Origin: Variovorax gracilis | GTDB lineage: Bacteria; Pseudomonadota; Gammaproteobacteria; Burkholderiales; Burkholderiaceae_C | DNA length: 64,000 nucleotides | Direction: 5' to 3' | Assembly: GCF_030317115.1 (NCBI RefSeq) | Contig: NZ_JASZYF010000001.1 | Coordinates: forward strand, 434,001 to 498,000 | Shown: in pieces, positions 7,715 through 17,377 of the stretch | Layout: every line of letters starts with the position of its first letter | Position numbering within the stretch: the first letter of the stretch is position 1 | Translations under genes and position numbers: made by a program | The notes under the pieces: model-generated | Told to the model about the DNA's origin: nothing | The model's database searches: none | The model's input: the letters and a program-made list of their open reading frames with translations, nothing else

Positions 7715-10104
7715 CAGCGGCGGTTCGAGGCCATGGGCGCCACGGCACGCGCGAAGGCGGCCGACAACAGCAACGCCAGCAAGGCGCCGGGCGCTACCAC
7801 GCGGCCGATCGACGACAGCGCCGGAATATTGGAGATGGCGATCAATCCAAAGGAGACGACCGTGGTCAGATTCGCCAGCATCAGCGAGGCCAGCGTGTCC
7901 TCGTCGGCGCGCCCGGTTTCGCGCAACTGGTCGAAGAACAGCGCGTAGTTCGATCCCACCGCGACAATCAGCAGCAGGCCCACCAGATGCAGGATGCCCA
8001 GCGGCACCTGGAGCGCCGCCATGCCCCCCAGCGTGAGCACGACCGCCACCACCAGTGGCTGGCACACGGCAAGCAGCCGGCGGCCCGAGCGCAGGTAGAT
8101 GGCAAGCAGCACGACCACCGCGAGCGCGCCCACCATGACCTGGACGAAGGCTTCGTGCAGGTAGCGCCGGTACAGGCTGGAAAGCTCCTGCCCCACATTG
8201 ACGACCTGCACATCGGGCAGACCGTCGAGCGCGATCGCCAGGCGCGCTGCATCGAAACTCGCGCCCGGGTGCAGGGAGATCAACGTCGACCACCCGCCCG
8301 CCTGCCGTTCGAACATCAGGGCGCTGACCACGGCGTCGAGCGGCCCGCCCTGCAGATCGGCGCGCTGGATCATGGGCTGTCCCTTGGCAGTCTCGACGCC
8401 TGCGATGAAGGGTTCCAGGCGCGTCGCCGGCAGCGGCAGCCCCCGGGTCGCTTCGGCCAGCCGGGTGCGCAGCGTTTTCGCATCGGGCAGGCTCGCGATG
8501 CGCGCCGCCTGTGCAGCCTCGCTGGGCAGCACGCGGGTGACGGATTCGAAGCCGGCCAGATCGCCCTTGTCCACGAGTGTTTCAAGGCGTGCGCCTGCGG
8601 CTTCGGTGTTGCGCAAGGCAGACTGCACGTCCGCGCCATGAACCACGACCAGCGTGCCGCCATCGCTGGCGCCGATGTCCTCGCGCAGTTCCGCATCGAG
8701 TCGCTGCGCGGCCTTGGGCACCGGGCTCATGGCGCCAAGATCGGCGCGCCACAGATGGCCGCCCTGCCACAGGACCAGCGCCAGGGCCGCGGCGCCGAGC
8801 ACCACGAAGACGTAGCGCAAACGCGGCAGCGCCCGCACCAGGATGCCGGCGACCTGTGCCATCTGACGCCGCATGCCCATGCCCGTCGCTCCGTCCGGCG
8901 CCAGCACGGGCAGCACGTAGCGCGCGACGAGCGCCGCGGCGATGAGCCCGGCGAGCGAGAAGACGCCGAGCTGCGCGAGCCCCGGGAAACCCGAGAACAC
9001 CAGCGCGGCAAAGCCGCAGACCGACGTCAGCAGCCCCAGCCTCACCGTGGGCCAATGGATGTCACGCCAGCGCTGCCAGCCGGTGCCCGGCACGGCGGCG
9101 CCCCGCGCCTGTATCAGGTAGTAGATGGCGTAGTCGACGGTCTCGCCGATGAGGGTGCTGCCGAAGCCCATGGTCAGGCCGTGCACCTGGCCGAAAACGA
9201 GGCTCACCGTCGCGGTGCCTGCGACCACGCCGGTGGCGACCGGCAGAAGCGCAAGCACCAGCGCGCGCGGCGACGCGAAGGCCAGCAGCAGCAGCGCGCC
9301 CATGACGATCCCGCCGACGACGGCAAGGTGGATCGCCTCGCTCTTGATCTGGTCGCGGCTCTGCACCGAGAAGACGGGCGCGCCGGTCATCTGCAGTTGC
9401 GGGCCGGCGCCCGCCAGGTCACGCGTGGCGGCGTCGAACGCGCCCTGCACGCGTCCGATGGCCTTGGCGATGGCGTCGAGGTCGCTGCCCGGCGCGTGCG
9501 TCGTCGCCAGGATCAGCGCGCGCGGAGCGGTGCGCGACACCCACACGCCCTCCTCGCTGCGCGGCGAACTCGCCGGGATCAACCCTTCGGCGATGCGTTG
9601 CGTCTCGCCCGTCGGGTCGCGCTCCAGCAGCGGTTTGAGCGCGTTGCCGGCCGGCGTCCCAAGCATCGACAGGCTGTCGACGATCGCGTCGCGCAGGCCT
9701 TCCATCGTGAAGCGTTCGGGCGTCACGGCAGGCGAGAGCTGGTAGCGGTGGTCGAACACCCACGTGCCCGTCTCCTTCCACTCGCTGGTGTCGCCGTTCT
9801 GGACCTGGTCGAACAGCTTGCTCTCGCGCATCGCGGATGCCAAGGCGCGAGAAACGGAAGCACGCTGCGCCGCATCCTTGCCGCCTTCGATGCCGATGAA
9901 GATCGTGCGCGACGCGATGCCGCTCTGCAATTGCTCGATCAGCACCCGCTGCCGCGCATCCGGGCTGGCCGGCAGGAAGGCCGAGAGATCCGCGCTGAAA
10001 TGCGTGCGTGCGATCAGCACGATGCCGGCGAGCAGCAGCGCCAGCCAGACTCCCAGCGCCAACGCCGCGCGGCGGCGGTCGAATGCGGGAGCAGCGGACG
10101 TCAC
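7714..10104 (-). CDS. MMPL/RND-family exporter of the pigment-like cluster
   Basis: A 796-residue RND-superfamily transporter with a GTG start at 10104 that overlaps the upstream stop (GTGA). It shows the MMPL arrangement: TM1, a large periplasmic domain, a block of five TMs (from about AVVGGIVMGALLLLAFASP), then a second TM, periplasmic domain and TM block near the C-terminus. Aryl-polyene and xanthomonadin loci encode such a protein, thought to move the lipid product out of the inner membrane. Adjacent LolA-like and acyltransferase genes fit export of a lipid-like molecule to the outer membrane. Confidence 0.88.
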   Translation of the reverse strand: MTSAAPAFDRRRAALALGVWLALLLAGIVLIARTHFSADLSAFLPASPDARQRVLIEQLQSGIASRTIFIGIEGGKDAAQRASVSRALASAMRESKLFDQVQNGDTSEWKETGTWVFDHRYQLSPAVTPERFTMEGLRDAIVDSLSMLGTPAGNALKPLLERDPTGETQRIAEGLIPASSPRSEEGVWVSRTAPRALILATTHAPGSDLDAIAKAIGRVQGAFDAATRDLAGAGPQLQMTGAPVFSVQSRDQIKSEAIHLAVVGGIVMGALLLLAFASPRALVLALLPVATGVVAGTATVSLVFGQVHGLTMGFGSTLIGETVDYAIYYLIQARGAAVPGTGWQRWRDIHWPTVRLGLLTSVCGFAALVFSGFPGLAQLGVFSLAGLIAAALVARYVLPVLAPDGATGMGMRRQMAQVAGILVRALPRLRYVFVVLGAAALALVLWQGGHLWRADLGAMSPVPKAAQRLDAELREDIGASDGGTLVVVHGADVQSALRNTEAAGARLETLVDKGDLAGFESVTRVLPSEAAQAARIASLPDAKTLRTRLAEATRGLPLPATRLEPFIAGVETAKGQPMIQRADLQGGPLDAVVSALMFERQAGGWSTLISLHPGASFDAARLAIALDGLPDVQVVNVGQELSSLYRRYLHEAFVQVMVGALAVVVLLAIYLRSGRRLLAVCQPLVVAVVLTLGGMAALQVPLGILHLVGLLLIVAVGSNYALFFDQLRETGRADEDTLASLMLANLTTVVSFGLIAISNIPALSSIGRVVAPGALLALLLSAAFARAVAPMASNRR

Positions 10105-10730
10105 GGCGCGGAACGCGCGGGCGTCCGTGCGGAGCCGGCGGCGGCGCGTTCGGGCGTGATGTTCATCACCGAGCGGTCGCCACCAATGAACTCCATCTCG
10201 ATGCCAAGCACTTCACCGCCACGCCCGCTCAGGCGCATGGTGCGCACCTGGGCGGCGAGGCGTTCGTCGACCGGTTGCAGGTCGAGCGTCCAGCCGCCGC
10301 TGGAACCCGCAAGCGTGCTGCGGAAGTAGCGCTGCAAGCCTTGGGAATTGCCGCTCAGCGTGCCGCGCATGGCTTCGACCATGCCGAGCAGTTCGGGCAT
10401 GCTGTCCAACTGCAGGGTGCGGGTACGTCCGCCGCGAGACAGGGTCAGCGTGTTGCCTTCCACGCTCATCGTTTCGGCTCGCGGCGCGAGGGTGCGGCGC
10501 ACGAGCTTGTCGGGTGCGGTGAAGCTGAGCACGCCGCTGGCTTCGAGCGGCCCCTCCAGCCCGCGCACGAAACGCTGTTCGGTGAACCGCGCCTCGCCGC
10601 TCTTCTGCTGTGCGAGCAGGCCCATCAATTCGGGCAGGTCGAACGCCCACGCGGACGATGCCGACAGAGCCAGGGCAGCCAGGAGCGCCCTGCACCAGCG
10701 GTCAAACCGAATCTTCGAGCCAGAAATCAT
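10101..10730 (-). CDS. LolA-like outer-membrane lipoprotein carrier
   Basis: A 209-residue periplasmic protein. The chosen start at 10730 gives a clean signal peptide (FDRWCRALLAALALSASSAWA); it overlaps the acyltransferase by 29 bases, whereas an upstream in-frame start would add an implausible N-terminus. The body has the LolA-family opening FDLPELMGLLAQQKSGEARFTEQRF. In pigment-lipid loci a LolA paralogue is thought to shuttle the product across the periplasm, complementing the MMPL exporter. It is not the housekeeping lolA, judged by its neighbours. Confidence 0.83.
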   Translation of the reverse strand: MISGSKIRFDRWCRALLAALALSASSAWAFDLPELMGLLAQQKSGEARFTEQRFVRGLEGPLEASGVLSFTAPDKLVRRTLAPRAETMSVEGNTLTLSRGGRTRTLQLDSMPELLGMVEAMRGTLSGNSQGLQRYFRSTLAGSSGGWTLDLQPVDERLAAQVRTMRLSGRGGEVLGIEMEFIGGDRSVMNITPERAAAGSARTPARSAP

Positions 10731-11688
10731 GGAAATTGAACCAGTTGTACGGATAGGCGCGGCACAGCGCCTCGAGCCGGGCCACGTAGCTTTCGAGCGC
10801 GGCACGGATGCGCCGTTCCCGCTCGACGGGGTCGCTCACCCTTTCGCTGAAGTCCGCCAACGGCTCGAACAGCACATCGTAGCGGGCGCTGCCCGCATAG
10901 AGTCCGGCCATGAAGAACACCTTGCGGCGCAGCAAGGCCGCCAGCCGGAACGGCCCGTCATTGAAGAGCGCCGGCTTGCCGAGAAAGGACACTTCGATGC
11001 TGCTGCCGCGTTGCTGCCCCGCTTCTTCCGGCCCTGCCAGGGTGCGGTCCGCCAGCAGGCCCGCCAGCCCGCCCGAATCGAGCCAATCGCGCAGGTCGAG
11101 CATGGAATGCGGACGGCCCAGCGCGATGATGTGCGGCCGCAGGCCAGGCAGGCTGATGGCGTCGAGTACGGCATTGATCTGCTGCGCGTTGTCCTGGTAC
11201 ATCAGCATCGCCGCGCGCAGGCGTTCGGGCGTGGGGCTGCGATTCGTGGCCGCGCCCACCGCCTCGAAGCTGCCGACGTGCGCGCCCAGCATGAAGGCGC
11301 CCCGCCCCGCGTCGGTTTCGGCTTCGACCGGCTCGTTGCCGTAGACGCGGATGTCGAACAGGTCCATGCGCCCGCGCAGGAAGTAGATGCGGTCCAGCAC
11401 TGTCGAGGCGAACGCATGCAGCAGGCGGTAGCCGTCGCTCCACCCGGCCTGCGGCCCGATGACACGGAACAGGTAGCGCTTGATGTGCCGCCGCGGCGTG
11501 GGCGAGAACAGCAGGAAGTAGAGCGCGATCGGGTGCAGGATCAGGCGCGTCAACGGCCGGCCGCATTGGATGGCGATCCAGCAGATCACGCGCAGTGCCA
11601 GCATGTTGCTGCGTTCCGGCGCGCGCGACCACTCGGCCTGGCGTGATTTCGAGTCGCTGGCGTCGGGCTGCCGCCGGTCAGCGTTCAT
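10702..11688 (-). CDS. LpxL/HtrB-like acyltransferase of the pigment cluster
   Basis: A 328-residue inner-membrane-associated acyltransferase. A hydrophobic N-terminal stretch (LALRVICWIAIQCG) precedes a core with GAHVGSFEAVGA, matching the HxxxxE/D catalytic motif of lipid A acyltransferases with His-Glu spacing, and later LLADRTLAG. It is predicted to acylate the product or load it on a lipid anchor. It starts by ATGA overlap with the ligase gene. Such an acyltransferase is a regular component of aryl-polyene clusters. Confidence 0.83.
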   Translation of the reverse strand: MNADRRQPDASDSKSRQAEWSRAPERSNMLALRVICWIAIQCGRPLTRLILHPIALYFLLFSPTPRRHIKRYLFRVIGPQAGWSDGYRLLHAFASTVLDRIYFLRGRMDLFDIRVYGNEPVEAETDAGRGAFMLGAHVGSFEAVGAATNRSPTPERLRAAMLMYQDNAQQINAVLDAISLPGLRPHIIALGRPHSMLDLRDWLDSGGLAGLLADRTLAGPEEAGQQRGSSIEVSFLGKPALFNDGPFRLAALLRRKVFFMAGLYAGSARYDVLFEPLADFSERVSDPVERERRIRAALESYVARLEALCRAYPYNWFNFHDFWLEDSV

Positions 11689-13388
11689 GGCTGCGCGTCG
11701 GCGCCGGGTGTCCAGCGCCCGCTGACCGCGATGACGTCGCCGCAGCGGACCTCGAAGCGCAGTCCCCGCGCTGCGCCGGTTTCGGGGATGAGGTCGATCC
11801 GCAGCGTGCTGCCCGGCCGCACCGGCGCCAGGAACTTGGCTGCGGCCAGTGTCGGATGGGGCCCCATGCGCGCGGCGAGCGCAGGAACGCTGCGCACGGC
11901 TTCGAGCACTTCGGACACCAGCAGCGCGCCGGGCATGAGCGGCTGGCCCGGGAAATGGCCCGCGAACGCGGGATGGTCCGCCGGCACCTCGCGCGTCAGT
12001 TGCACCGGTGTGCTGTCCGACGCAAGGTGCGCGAGCGCGAATTCGCGCAGCGAGCGGACGGTGAGCTTTCCCGTGCCTTCGCGCGGAAACGCAGTCACGT
12101 GCACTACGCGGCGCGGCACGAAGACCGCTTCCACCCGCTCGCGCAGCGCCGTGATGATCGTGTGTGCGTCGAGCGTCGGCGCCACGACGAAGGCCACCGG
12201 GCGCACCACACCGTCGGCCACCTCGTCCGGCAGCCAGAAGGCGCCGTCCTCGATGCCCGGAATGCTGTTGAGGTGATGGTTGAGATAGCCCAGCGAGCTG
12301 CGCCGACCCGCTACGTGGATCAGGTCATTGGCGCGGCCCAGCAGGCGGAAGTGGCGATCGTCGACCAGTTCCAGCACGTCGGCCATCGGCGTGGGTTCGG
12401 GGATGAAGTCGCCTTCGAAGACAAAGCGCTCGGCGCCGGCATCGTCGTGTTCCGCATGCACCCGGATCTCGCCGAAGGTCTCCCAGACCTCGCTCTGCGT
12501 TGGACGGCGGGTCGCGACCTGGCCGGATTCGGTGCTGCCGTAGATCTCGATCAATGCGCCGCCCATGGCCTGCTCGGCCTGGGCCGCCAATTGGGGCGAT
12601 AGCGGTGCGGTCGCCGAGAGGATCAGGTCCACCGGCGGAAGCTCGATCCCGGACAGCAGGAGCGTCTTCAGGTGGAACGGCGTCGTCACCAGCGCACGCG
12701 GTTGCGGCACGGACGCCAGCGCCTGCGCGACGTCGGCGGGAAAGAACGGCCGGCCGCTGTCGAACGCCGCTCCGCCCAGCAAGGCCAGCAACGCGGAAGA
12801 CTCCAGTCCATAACTGTGCTGCACCGGCACTGTCGCCACCAGCGTCAGCCCTGCAAGCGATGGGCGCCCGAGCAGGCTGGACAGCCGTCCGACCGCTGCC
12901 ACGACGTCGCCCACCAGCGTTCCCCAGGTCTTGGCATGGGGCTGCGGCGCGCCGGTCGAGCCCGAGGTCAGCAGGCTCACGGCGTGCATGTCGCGATCGA
13001 TCCTGGGCACGGCCGGATCGGATTCGCCGGCCGCGGCGGGCCGGTTTTCGACCAGCACGCGCGGCAGGCCGGGCGTCTCGACGTGCACGTCGTCGGTCAC
13101 CGCAAAGGCGGGATCGCCGATTTCGTGCAGCCCGGCCAGCGTGTCCGGTCGCGCATCCGGTGGCAACAGGCTCGTTTCGCCACGCATCAGCGCGGCTGCA
13201 AGGCTCACGGCAAAGGCGTATCGGTCGACGCAAAGGTTCACGACCGGGCCGCCCGCATGCAATTCAGGTGCGAAACGCGCGACATCGGCAAGGAACTGGC
13301 GCCCGCTCACCGGCACGCCGGCGCGCCATGCCAGGGGTTGGTCCAGATCGCGATCGGCGAGCAGAGGCAGGGAGGGTTTGGAACTCAC
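11685..13388 (-). CDS. AMP-dependent acyl/aryl ligase fused to a C-terminal hotdog (FabZ-like) domain
   Basis: A 567-residue protein if GTG 13388 is used; extending upstream to 13454 would overlap the preceding gene. The ANL adenylation motif LLTSGSTGAPQPHAKTW lies near residues 139-155 and a second core, YGSTESGQVATR, further on. From about residue 468 the sequence turns into a FabA/FabZ-type hotdog segment (HPAFAGHFPGQPLMPGALL). The ligase part would load a starter acid onto the ACP; the hotdog part would be a dehydratase-like or thioesterase-like unit. In aryl-polyene loci these are often separate ligase and dehydratase genes (ApeH and ApeI), so this is a natural fusion. Confidence 0.82.
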   Translation of the reverse strand: MSSKPSLPLLADRDLDQPLAWRAGVPVSGRQFLADVARFAPELHAGGPVVNLCVDRYAFAVSLAAALMRGETSLLPPDARPDTLAGLHEIGDPAFAVTDDVHVETPGLPRVLVENRPAAAGESDPAVPRIDRDMHAVSLLTSGSTGAPQPHAKTWGTLVGDVVAAVGRLSSLLGRPSLAGLTLVATVPVQHSYGLESSALLALLGGAAFDSGRPFFPADVAQALASVPQPRALVTTPFHLKTLLLSGIELPPVDLILSATAPLSPQLAAQAEQAMGGALIEIYGSTESGQVATRRPTQSEVWETFGEIRVHAEHDDAGAERFVFEGDFIPEPTPMADVLELVDDRHFRLLGRANDLIHVAGRRSSLGYLNHHLNSIPGIEDGAFWLPDEVADGVVRPVAFVVAPTLDAHTIITALRERVEAVFVPRRVVHVTAFPREGTGKLTVRSLREFALAHLASDSTPVQLTREVPADHPAFAGHFPGQPLMPGALLVSEVLEAVRSVPALAARMGPHPTLAAAKFLAPVRPGSTLRIDLIPETGAARGLRFEVRCGDVIAVSGRWTPGADAQP

Positions 13389-13401
13389 CGTGATGTCCGG
13401 T

Positions 13402-14040
13402 TCAATGTCGCGCGGTGCGATCGACCGGCGCGCTGTAGAAGGCGCGCACCGCATCGACCAGGCGGGTGCGCTCGAATTCGGGATGCAGCCGATAGCGCAC
13501 CAGGTACTCGCCGACGAAGATCACGCCGATCATGGCCGGCGTCAGCAGGTTCGCAAGCACCGACCAGGCGGCGAACGAGAAGTACGCATAAACCACCACC
13601 GAGGCCACCGCCATGGCCGCAAAGTAGAGCGCCCAGACGAAGGTGACTTGCGAGGTGTAGATGAGCATGGCCGGCGACAGCGGATGCACGCGCTCGGCGA
13701 ACTGGCCGATGAGCGACAGTCGGCCACCACGCAGCGACCCGCCGAACCAACCGCACAGCAAGACGTTGATGCCCACGTGCTGGAACATGTAGAGCCGGTT
13801 CGGATCGCCCGCCTCGCCACGCAGCACGAGCGCGAACAGCAGCACGCCCAGCACGCCCGCGAGCGCCAGGCCCCAGTTGCCGAAGCGGCTACCGGCAATG
13901 CCCAGCGCAGTGAGCCACAAAGGCCCGAGCAGCACGGCCAAGGCCCACGGCTCCGCCGCGTGATACAGCATCATCCAGTGGGAACCACAGGCATAGGCCA
14001 CCCCCGCAAGCAGCAGGAGCGCCATGCGCCATCGGGACAT
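13402..14040 (-). CDS. COG4648-family membrane protein
   Basis: A 212-residue polytopic inner-membrane protein with about six hydrophobic segments (for example WALAVLLGPLWLTALGIAG and NWGLALAGVLGVLLFALVL) and the internal motif RLYMFQHVGINVLLC. It matches the uncharacterised COG4648 membrane family that recurs beside ACP and ligase genes in aryl-polyene clusters. It lies 3 bases after the ACP gene. Function unknown; association with the pigment machinery is by synteny. Confidence 0.75.
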   Translation of the reverse strand: MSRWRMALLLLAGVAYACGSHWMMLYHAAEPWALAVLLGPLWLTALGIAGSRFGNWGLALAGVLGVLLFALVLRGEAGDPNRLYMFQHVGINVLLCGWFGGSLRGGRLSLIGQFAERVHPLSPAMLIYTSQVTFVWALYFAAMAVASVVVYAYFSFAAWSVLANLLTPAMIGVIFVGEYLVRYRLHPEFERTRLVDAVRAFYSAPVDRTARH

Positions 14041-14043
14041 GGA

Positions 14044-14355
14044 TCAGGAAGCGCCGCGATTCTGCGCGACGTGGGCCGCAAGACTGCGTAGCGACGAGAA
14101 GATCTGCTGGTTGCGCTCGTCATCGGAGCGCAACTGGAACCCGTACTTGCGGGAGACCTCGAGCGCCACTTCCAGGATGTCGATCGAATCGAGTCCGAGC
14201 CCTTCGCCATAGAGAGGCGCAGTTGGCACGATGTCGGACGGCGCGACCTCCAGGTTGAGCGATTCGACCAGAAGGACGGCCAATTCATTCTCGAGGGGTG
14301 ACTGTCCGGACGCGTCGCCAGCGGCGGGAATGGGGGAATGGGCTGTCAATGACAA
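14044..14355 (-). CDS. Acyl carrier protein of the pigment-like cluster
   Basis: A 103-residue ACP. The 4'-phosphopantetheine attachment serine is Ser57 in LGLDSIDILEVAL. An N-terminal extension of about 20 residues precedes the helical core, which ends with SLRSLAAHVAQNR. It carries the growing chain for the ligase, reductase and dehydratase encoded downstream and is the first gene of the operon. Only one ACP is present here, whereas aryl-polyene loci typically have two. Confidence 0.88.
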   Translation of the reverse strand: MSLTAHSPIPAAGDASGQSPLENELAVLLVESLNLEVAPSDIVPTAPLYGEGLGLDSIDILEVALEVSRKYGFQLRSDDERNQQIFSSLRSLAAHVAQNRGAS

Positions 14356-14456
14356 AAGAAAACTCCGGGAACGTGGTGTGAACTATCGCATGGGGTCGGA
14401 ATTATAGAAGGCGGCCTTCGCTAGACTGGCTTCCCTGCCAACGAACGGAAACACCC

Positions 14457-15977
14457 ATGGCCGACCCTCTTCTCATCGCGCGCCACGACACCGCCGAATG
14501 CAACCTGCTGCCAGGCCTTGCCAATCGCCACGGCCTGATCACCGGCGCAACAGGCACCGGCAAGACCGTCACGCTGCAAACCATCGCCGAAAAGCTCTCG
14601 AACATCGGCGTGCCGGTGTTCATGGCGGACGTCAAGGGCGACCTGACCGGCGTCAGCCAGAAAGGCAGCATCGGCACCAAGATGGCCGCCACGCTCAAGG
14701 ACCGCGGCCTCGACCAGCCCGAGTCCATTGCCTGTCCCGTCACGCTGTGGGACGTTTTCGGCGAACAGGGCCACCCCGTGCGGGCCACGGTCTCCGACAT
14801 GGGTCCGCTGCTGCTGGGCCGCATGCTCAACCTGAACGAAACCCAGGCCGGCGTACTGAACCTGGTGTTCAAGATCGCGGACGACAACGGTCTCCTGCTG
14901 CTCGACCTCAAGGACCTGCGCGCGATGCTGCAGCACGTCGGCGAGAACGCCAGCCAGTTCACGACCGAGTACGGCAACGTCAGCGCTGCCAGCGTGGGCG
15001 CCATCCAGCGCGGCCTGCTCCAGATCGAGGGCCAGGGCGGCGACAAGTTCTTCGGCGAACCGATGCTCAACATCGCCGACTTCATGCAGACCGAGGGCGG
15101 CAAGGGTGTGATCAACATCCTGACGGCCGACAAGCTGATGAACTCGCCGCGTCTCTACGCGACCTTCCTGCTGTGGCTGCTGTCGGAGCTGTTCGAGCAA
15201 CTCCCCGAGATCGGCGATCCGGAGCAGCCCAAGCTGGTTTTCTTCTTCGACGAGGCGCACTTGCTCTTCAACGAGGCCCCCAAGGCGCTGGTGGAGCGCA
15301 TCGAGCTGGTGGTGCGGCTGGTGCGCTCCAAGGGCGTCGGCGTCTTCTTCGTCACCCAGAATCCGCTGGACATCCCGGATTCGGTGCTCGCCCAGCTCGG
15401 CAACAGGGTGCAACACGCGCTGAGGGCTTTCACGCCTCGGGACCAGAAGGCAGTCAAGGCGACCGCGACCACGATGCGGCAGAAGCCGGGCCTGGATATC
15501 GAGGCCGCCATCACCGAACTCGCTGTTGGCGAGGCGCTGGTGAGCTTTCTCGACGAAAAGGGGCGCCCGTCCGTCACGGAACGGGTGTTCGTGCTCCCGC
15601 CTGGCAGCCAGATCGGCCCGATCACGCCGGCACAGCGGCAGGCGCTGATCGCGAATTCGCTGGTGGCCGGCGTGTACGAGAAATCGGTGGACCGCGAGTC
15701 GGCCTACGAAAAGCTCAAGGGCCGGGCCGAAACGGCGCCGGACGCACCCGTCGCCGCCGGAAAGCCGGGCACGGGCACGGCCGCGCCCCAGGAGTCCGGC
15801 GGCATGATGGGCAGTCTCAACGAAATCCTTTTCGGTTCCACCGGCCCGCGCGGCGGCAAGCGCGACGGACTGGCACAGACGATGGCCAAGTCCGCCGTCC
15901 GCACCATGGGCACCACGGTGGGCAAGGAAATCCTCCGGGGCGTGCTCGGCGGCATCTTCGGCTCCAAGAAGCGCTAG
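14457..15977 (+). CDS. HerA-like / DUF853 family P-loop ATPase (YjgR-like)
   Basis: A 506-residue protein of the helicase HerA-like C-terminal (DUF853) family. Walker A is GATGTGKT at residues 30-37 and Walker B is [12 protein letters not shown] near residue 260, with an arginine-rich downstream region ([19 protein letters not shown]). The C-terminal tail is Gly/Ala/Pro-rich and ends in IFGSKKR. YjgR-type members are widespread but poorly characterised ATPases. It stands alone, divergent from the ACP operon, with about 100 bases between that would hold both promoters. Confidence 0.88.
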   Translation: MADPLLIARHDTAECNLLPGLANRHGLITGATGTGKTVTLQTIAEKLSNIGVPVFMADVKGDLTGVSQKGSIGTKMAATLKDRGLDQPESIACPVTLWDVFGEQGHPVRATVSDMGPLLLGRMLNLNETQAGVLNLVFKIADDNGLLLLDLKDLRAMLQHVGENASQFTTEYGNVSAASVGAIQRGLLQIEGQGGDKFFGEPMLNIADFMQTEGGKGVINILTADKLMNSPRLYATFLLWLLSELFEQLPEIGDPEQPKLVFFFDEAHLLFNEAPKALVERIELVVRLVRSKGVGVFFVTQNPLDIPDSVLAQLGNRVQHALRAFTPRDQKAVKATATTMRQKPGLDIEAAITELAVGEALVSFLDEKGRPSVTERVFVLPPGSQIGPITPAQRQALIANSLVAGVYEKSVDRESAYEKLKGRAETAPDAPVAAGKPGTGTAAPQESGGMMGSLNEILFGSTGPRGGKRDGLAQTMAKSAVRTMGTTVGKEILRGVLGGIFGSKKR

Positions 15978-15990
15978 CGGCCCCCGACGT

Positions 15991-17217
15991 TCAGACAAGC
16001 TCCGTCAGCGCGTTCTCGAACGCCGTGCGCGCAATGCCGGTCCGCGCGCTGGAGCGCGCATGGCAACGCTCCAGCGCAGCGGCCACCGTCGCCGAGACAT
16101 CGCTGAAGATGGCCGCATCGGAAATCTCGGCGTTGTCCTGCATCAGGAACGCGAAGGCGCGCGCCATGCCGCAATTGGCGATGAAATCCGGGATGACCGC
16201 GACCTGAGAATCCGCCTTCTCGTAGATCGGTCCATAGAAAATCTCGCGATCTGCAAACGGCACGTTGGCGCCGCTGGACACGACTTCGAGGCCGCCCTTG
16301 ACCAGCGCTTCGACCTGCGCCTGCGTCACGAGCCGCGATCCCGCGCAAGGCAGGAAGACTTCGGCGCCCGCGCTCCAGACCAGGCTGTCGATTTCATCGA
16401 ATCGAAGCATGTACTTGGCCGAAAGCTGGTTGCCCCGCTTCTCGAGGAAGAGTTGGCGAACCTGCTCGAGACTGAAGCCATCCGGATTCAGCAACCCGCC
16501 CTCGCGGTCGATGATGCCAACCACCTTCGCACCGGCCTGCGCCAGGTAGTACGCGGCGGCCGAGCCGACATTGCCCCAGCCCTGCACGATGACGCGCTTG
16601 CCCGCAACCTGCCCGCCATAGAGCCGGTAGTAGTGCAGCACCGATTCCGCCACCCCCCAGCCGGTGATCAGGTCGGCCACCACATACTTGCGCGAGATGT
16701 CCGGCGAGTACGCCCGATCCTCGACGACCTTGGCCACGCCCATGCGAAGCTGGCCGACCTTCTGGATGCGCTCGCTGTCGCTCGGCGCAAAGTGCCCGTT
16801 GACCACACCTTCCTGCGGATGCCACAGGCCGTAGCTCTCCGTGATCGGAATCACCTCATGCACCTCGTCGATGTTCAGATCGCCGCCGGTGCCGTAGTAG
16901 CTCTTGAGCAGAGGCGTAACCGCCTTGTACCAGCGCCGCAGCACGTCGTTCTTGCGCGGGTCGGCCGGATCGAAGTCGATGCCCGACTTGGCGCCGCCGA
17001 TGGCCGGGCCCGAGACACTGAACTTGACCTCCATCGTCTTTGCCAGCGATTCGACCTCGCGCCGGTCCAGGCCCGCCCGCATGCGCGTCCCGCCGCCGGC
17101 GGCACCACCGCGTAGCGAATTGATGACAACCCAGCCCTTGGCCGGCGTCTCCGCGTCGTGCCACTCGAAAACGATCTCGGGCGCCTTGTTCTCAAAGCGA
17201 TTCAGAAGTTCTTTCAT
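15991..17217 (-). CDS. Glu/Leu/Phe/Val dehydrogenase family protein
   Basis: A 408-residue NAD(P)-dependent amino-acid dehydrogenase for oxidative deamination or reductive amination of an L-amino acid. The N-terminal dimerisation/catalytic domain has GGAAGGGTRM (residues 38-46), Lys65 and catalytic-type Lys77 in IGGAKSGIDFDP. The C-terminal Rossmann domain has VQGWGNVGSAAAYYLA from about residue 211. At 408 residues it is shorter than typical glutamate dehydrogenases. It converges with the HerA-like gene with 13 bases between stops. The substrate (glutamate versus a branched or aromatic amino acid) cannot be decided from sequence alone. Confidence 0.9.
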   Translation of the reverse strand: MKELLNRFENKAPEIVFEWHDAETPAKGWVVINSLRGGAAGGGTRMRAGLDRREVESLAKTMEVKFSVSGPAIGGAKSGIDFDPADPRKNDVLRRWYKAVTPLLKSYYGTGGDLNIDEVHEVIPITESYGLWHPQEGVVNGHFAPSDSERIQKVGQLRMGVAKVVEDRAYSPDISRKYVVADLITGWGVAESVLHYYRLYGGQVAGKRVIVQGWGNVGSAAAYYLAQAGAKVVGIIDREGGLLNPDGFSLEQVRQLFLEKRGNQLSAKYMLRFDEIDSLVWSAGAEVFLPCAGSRLVTQAQVEALVKGGLEVVSSGANVPFADREIFYGPIYEKADSQVAVIPDFIANCGMARAFAFLMQDNAEISDAAIFSDVSATVAAALERCHARSSARTGIARTAFENALTELV

Positions 17218-17296
17218 CTCAGTCTTTCAAAATGGAAACCAGTGTGTTCAGTGGCGACGCACGAACCGGCGCCAGCCCCATACCGGGGAGACAGCG

Positions 17297-17370
17297 GAAC
17301 CGGCTCCGCCGGCCCGCCGGTATCGCCCCCGGCAGGGGGTGGAGCGCGTCACGAAGTGCGCGAGCCTGGC
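17297..17370 (+). repeat. Dispersed intergenic repeat, copy A
   Basis: Contains CGGCTCCGCCGG, then a palindromic CGCCCCCGGCAGGGGGTGG core, then CACGAAGTGCGCGAGCCTGG. The same order of blocks occurs at 35206-35287 and, inverted, at 25625-25710. It lies between the dehydrogenase and ABC transporter genes. Confidence 0.7.
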
Positions 17371-17377
17371 GTTCTGC

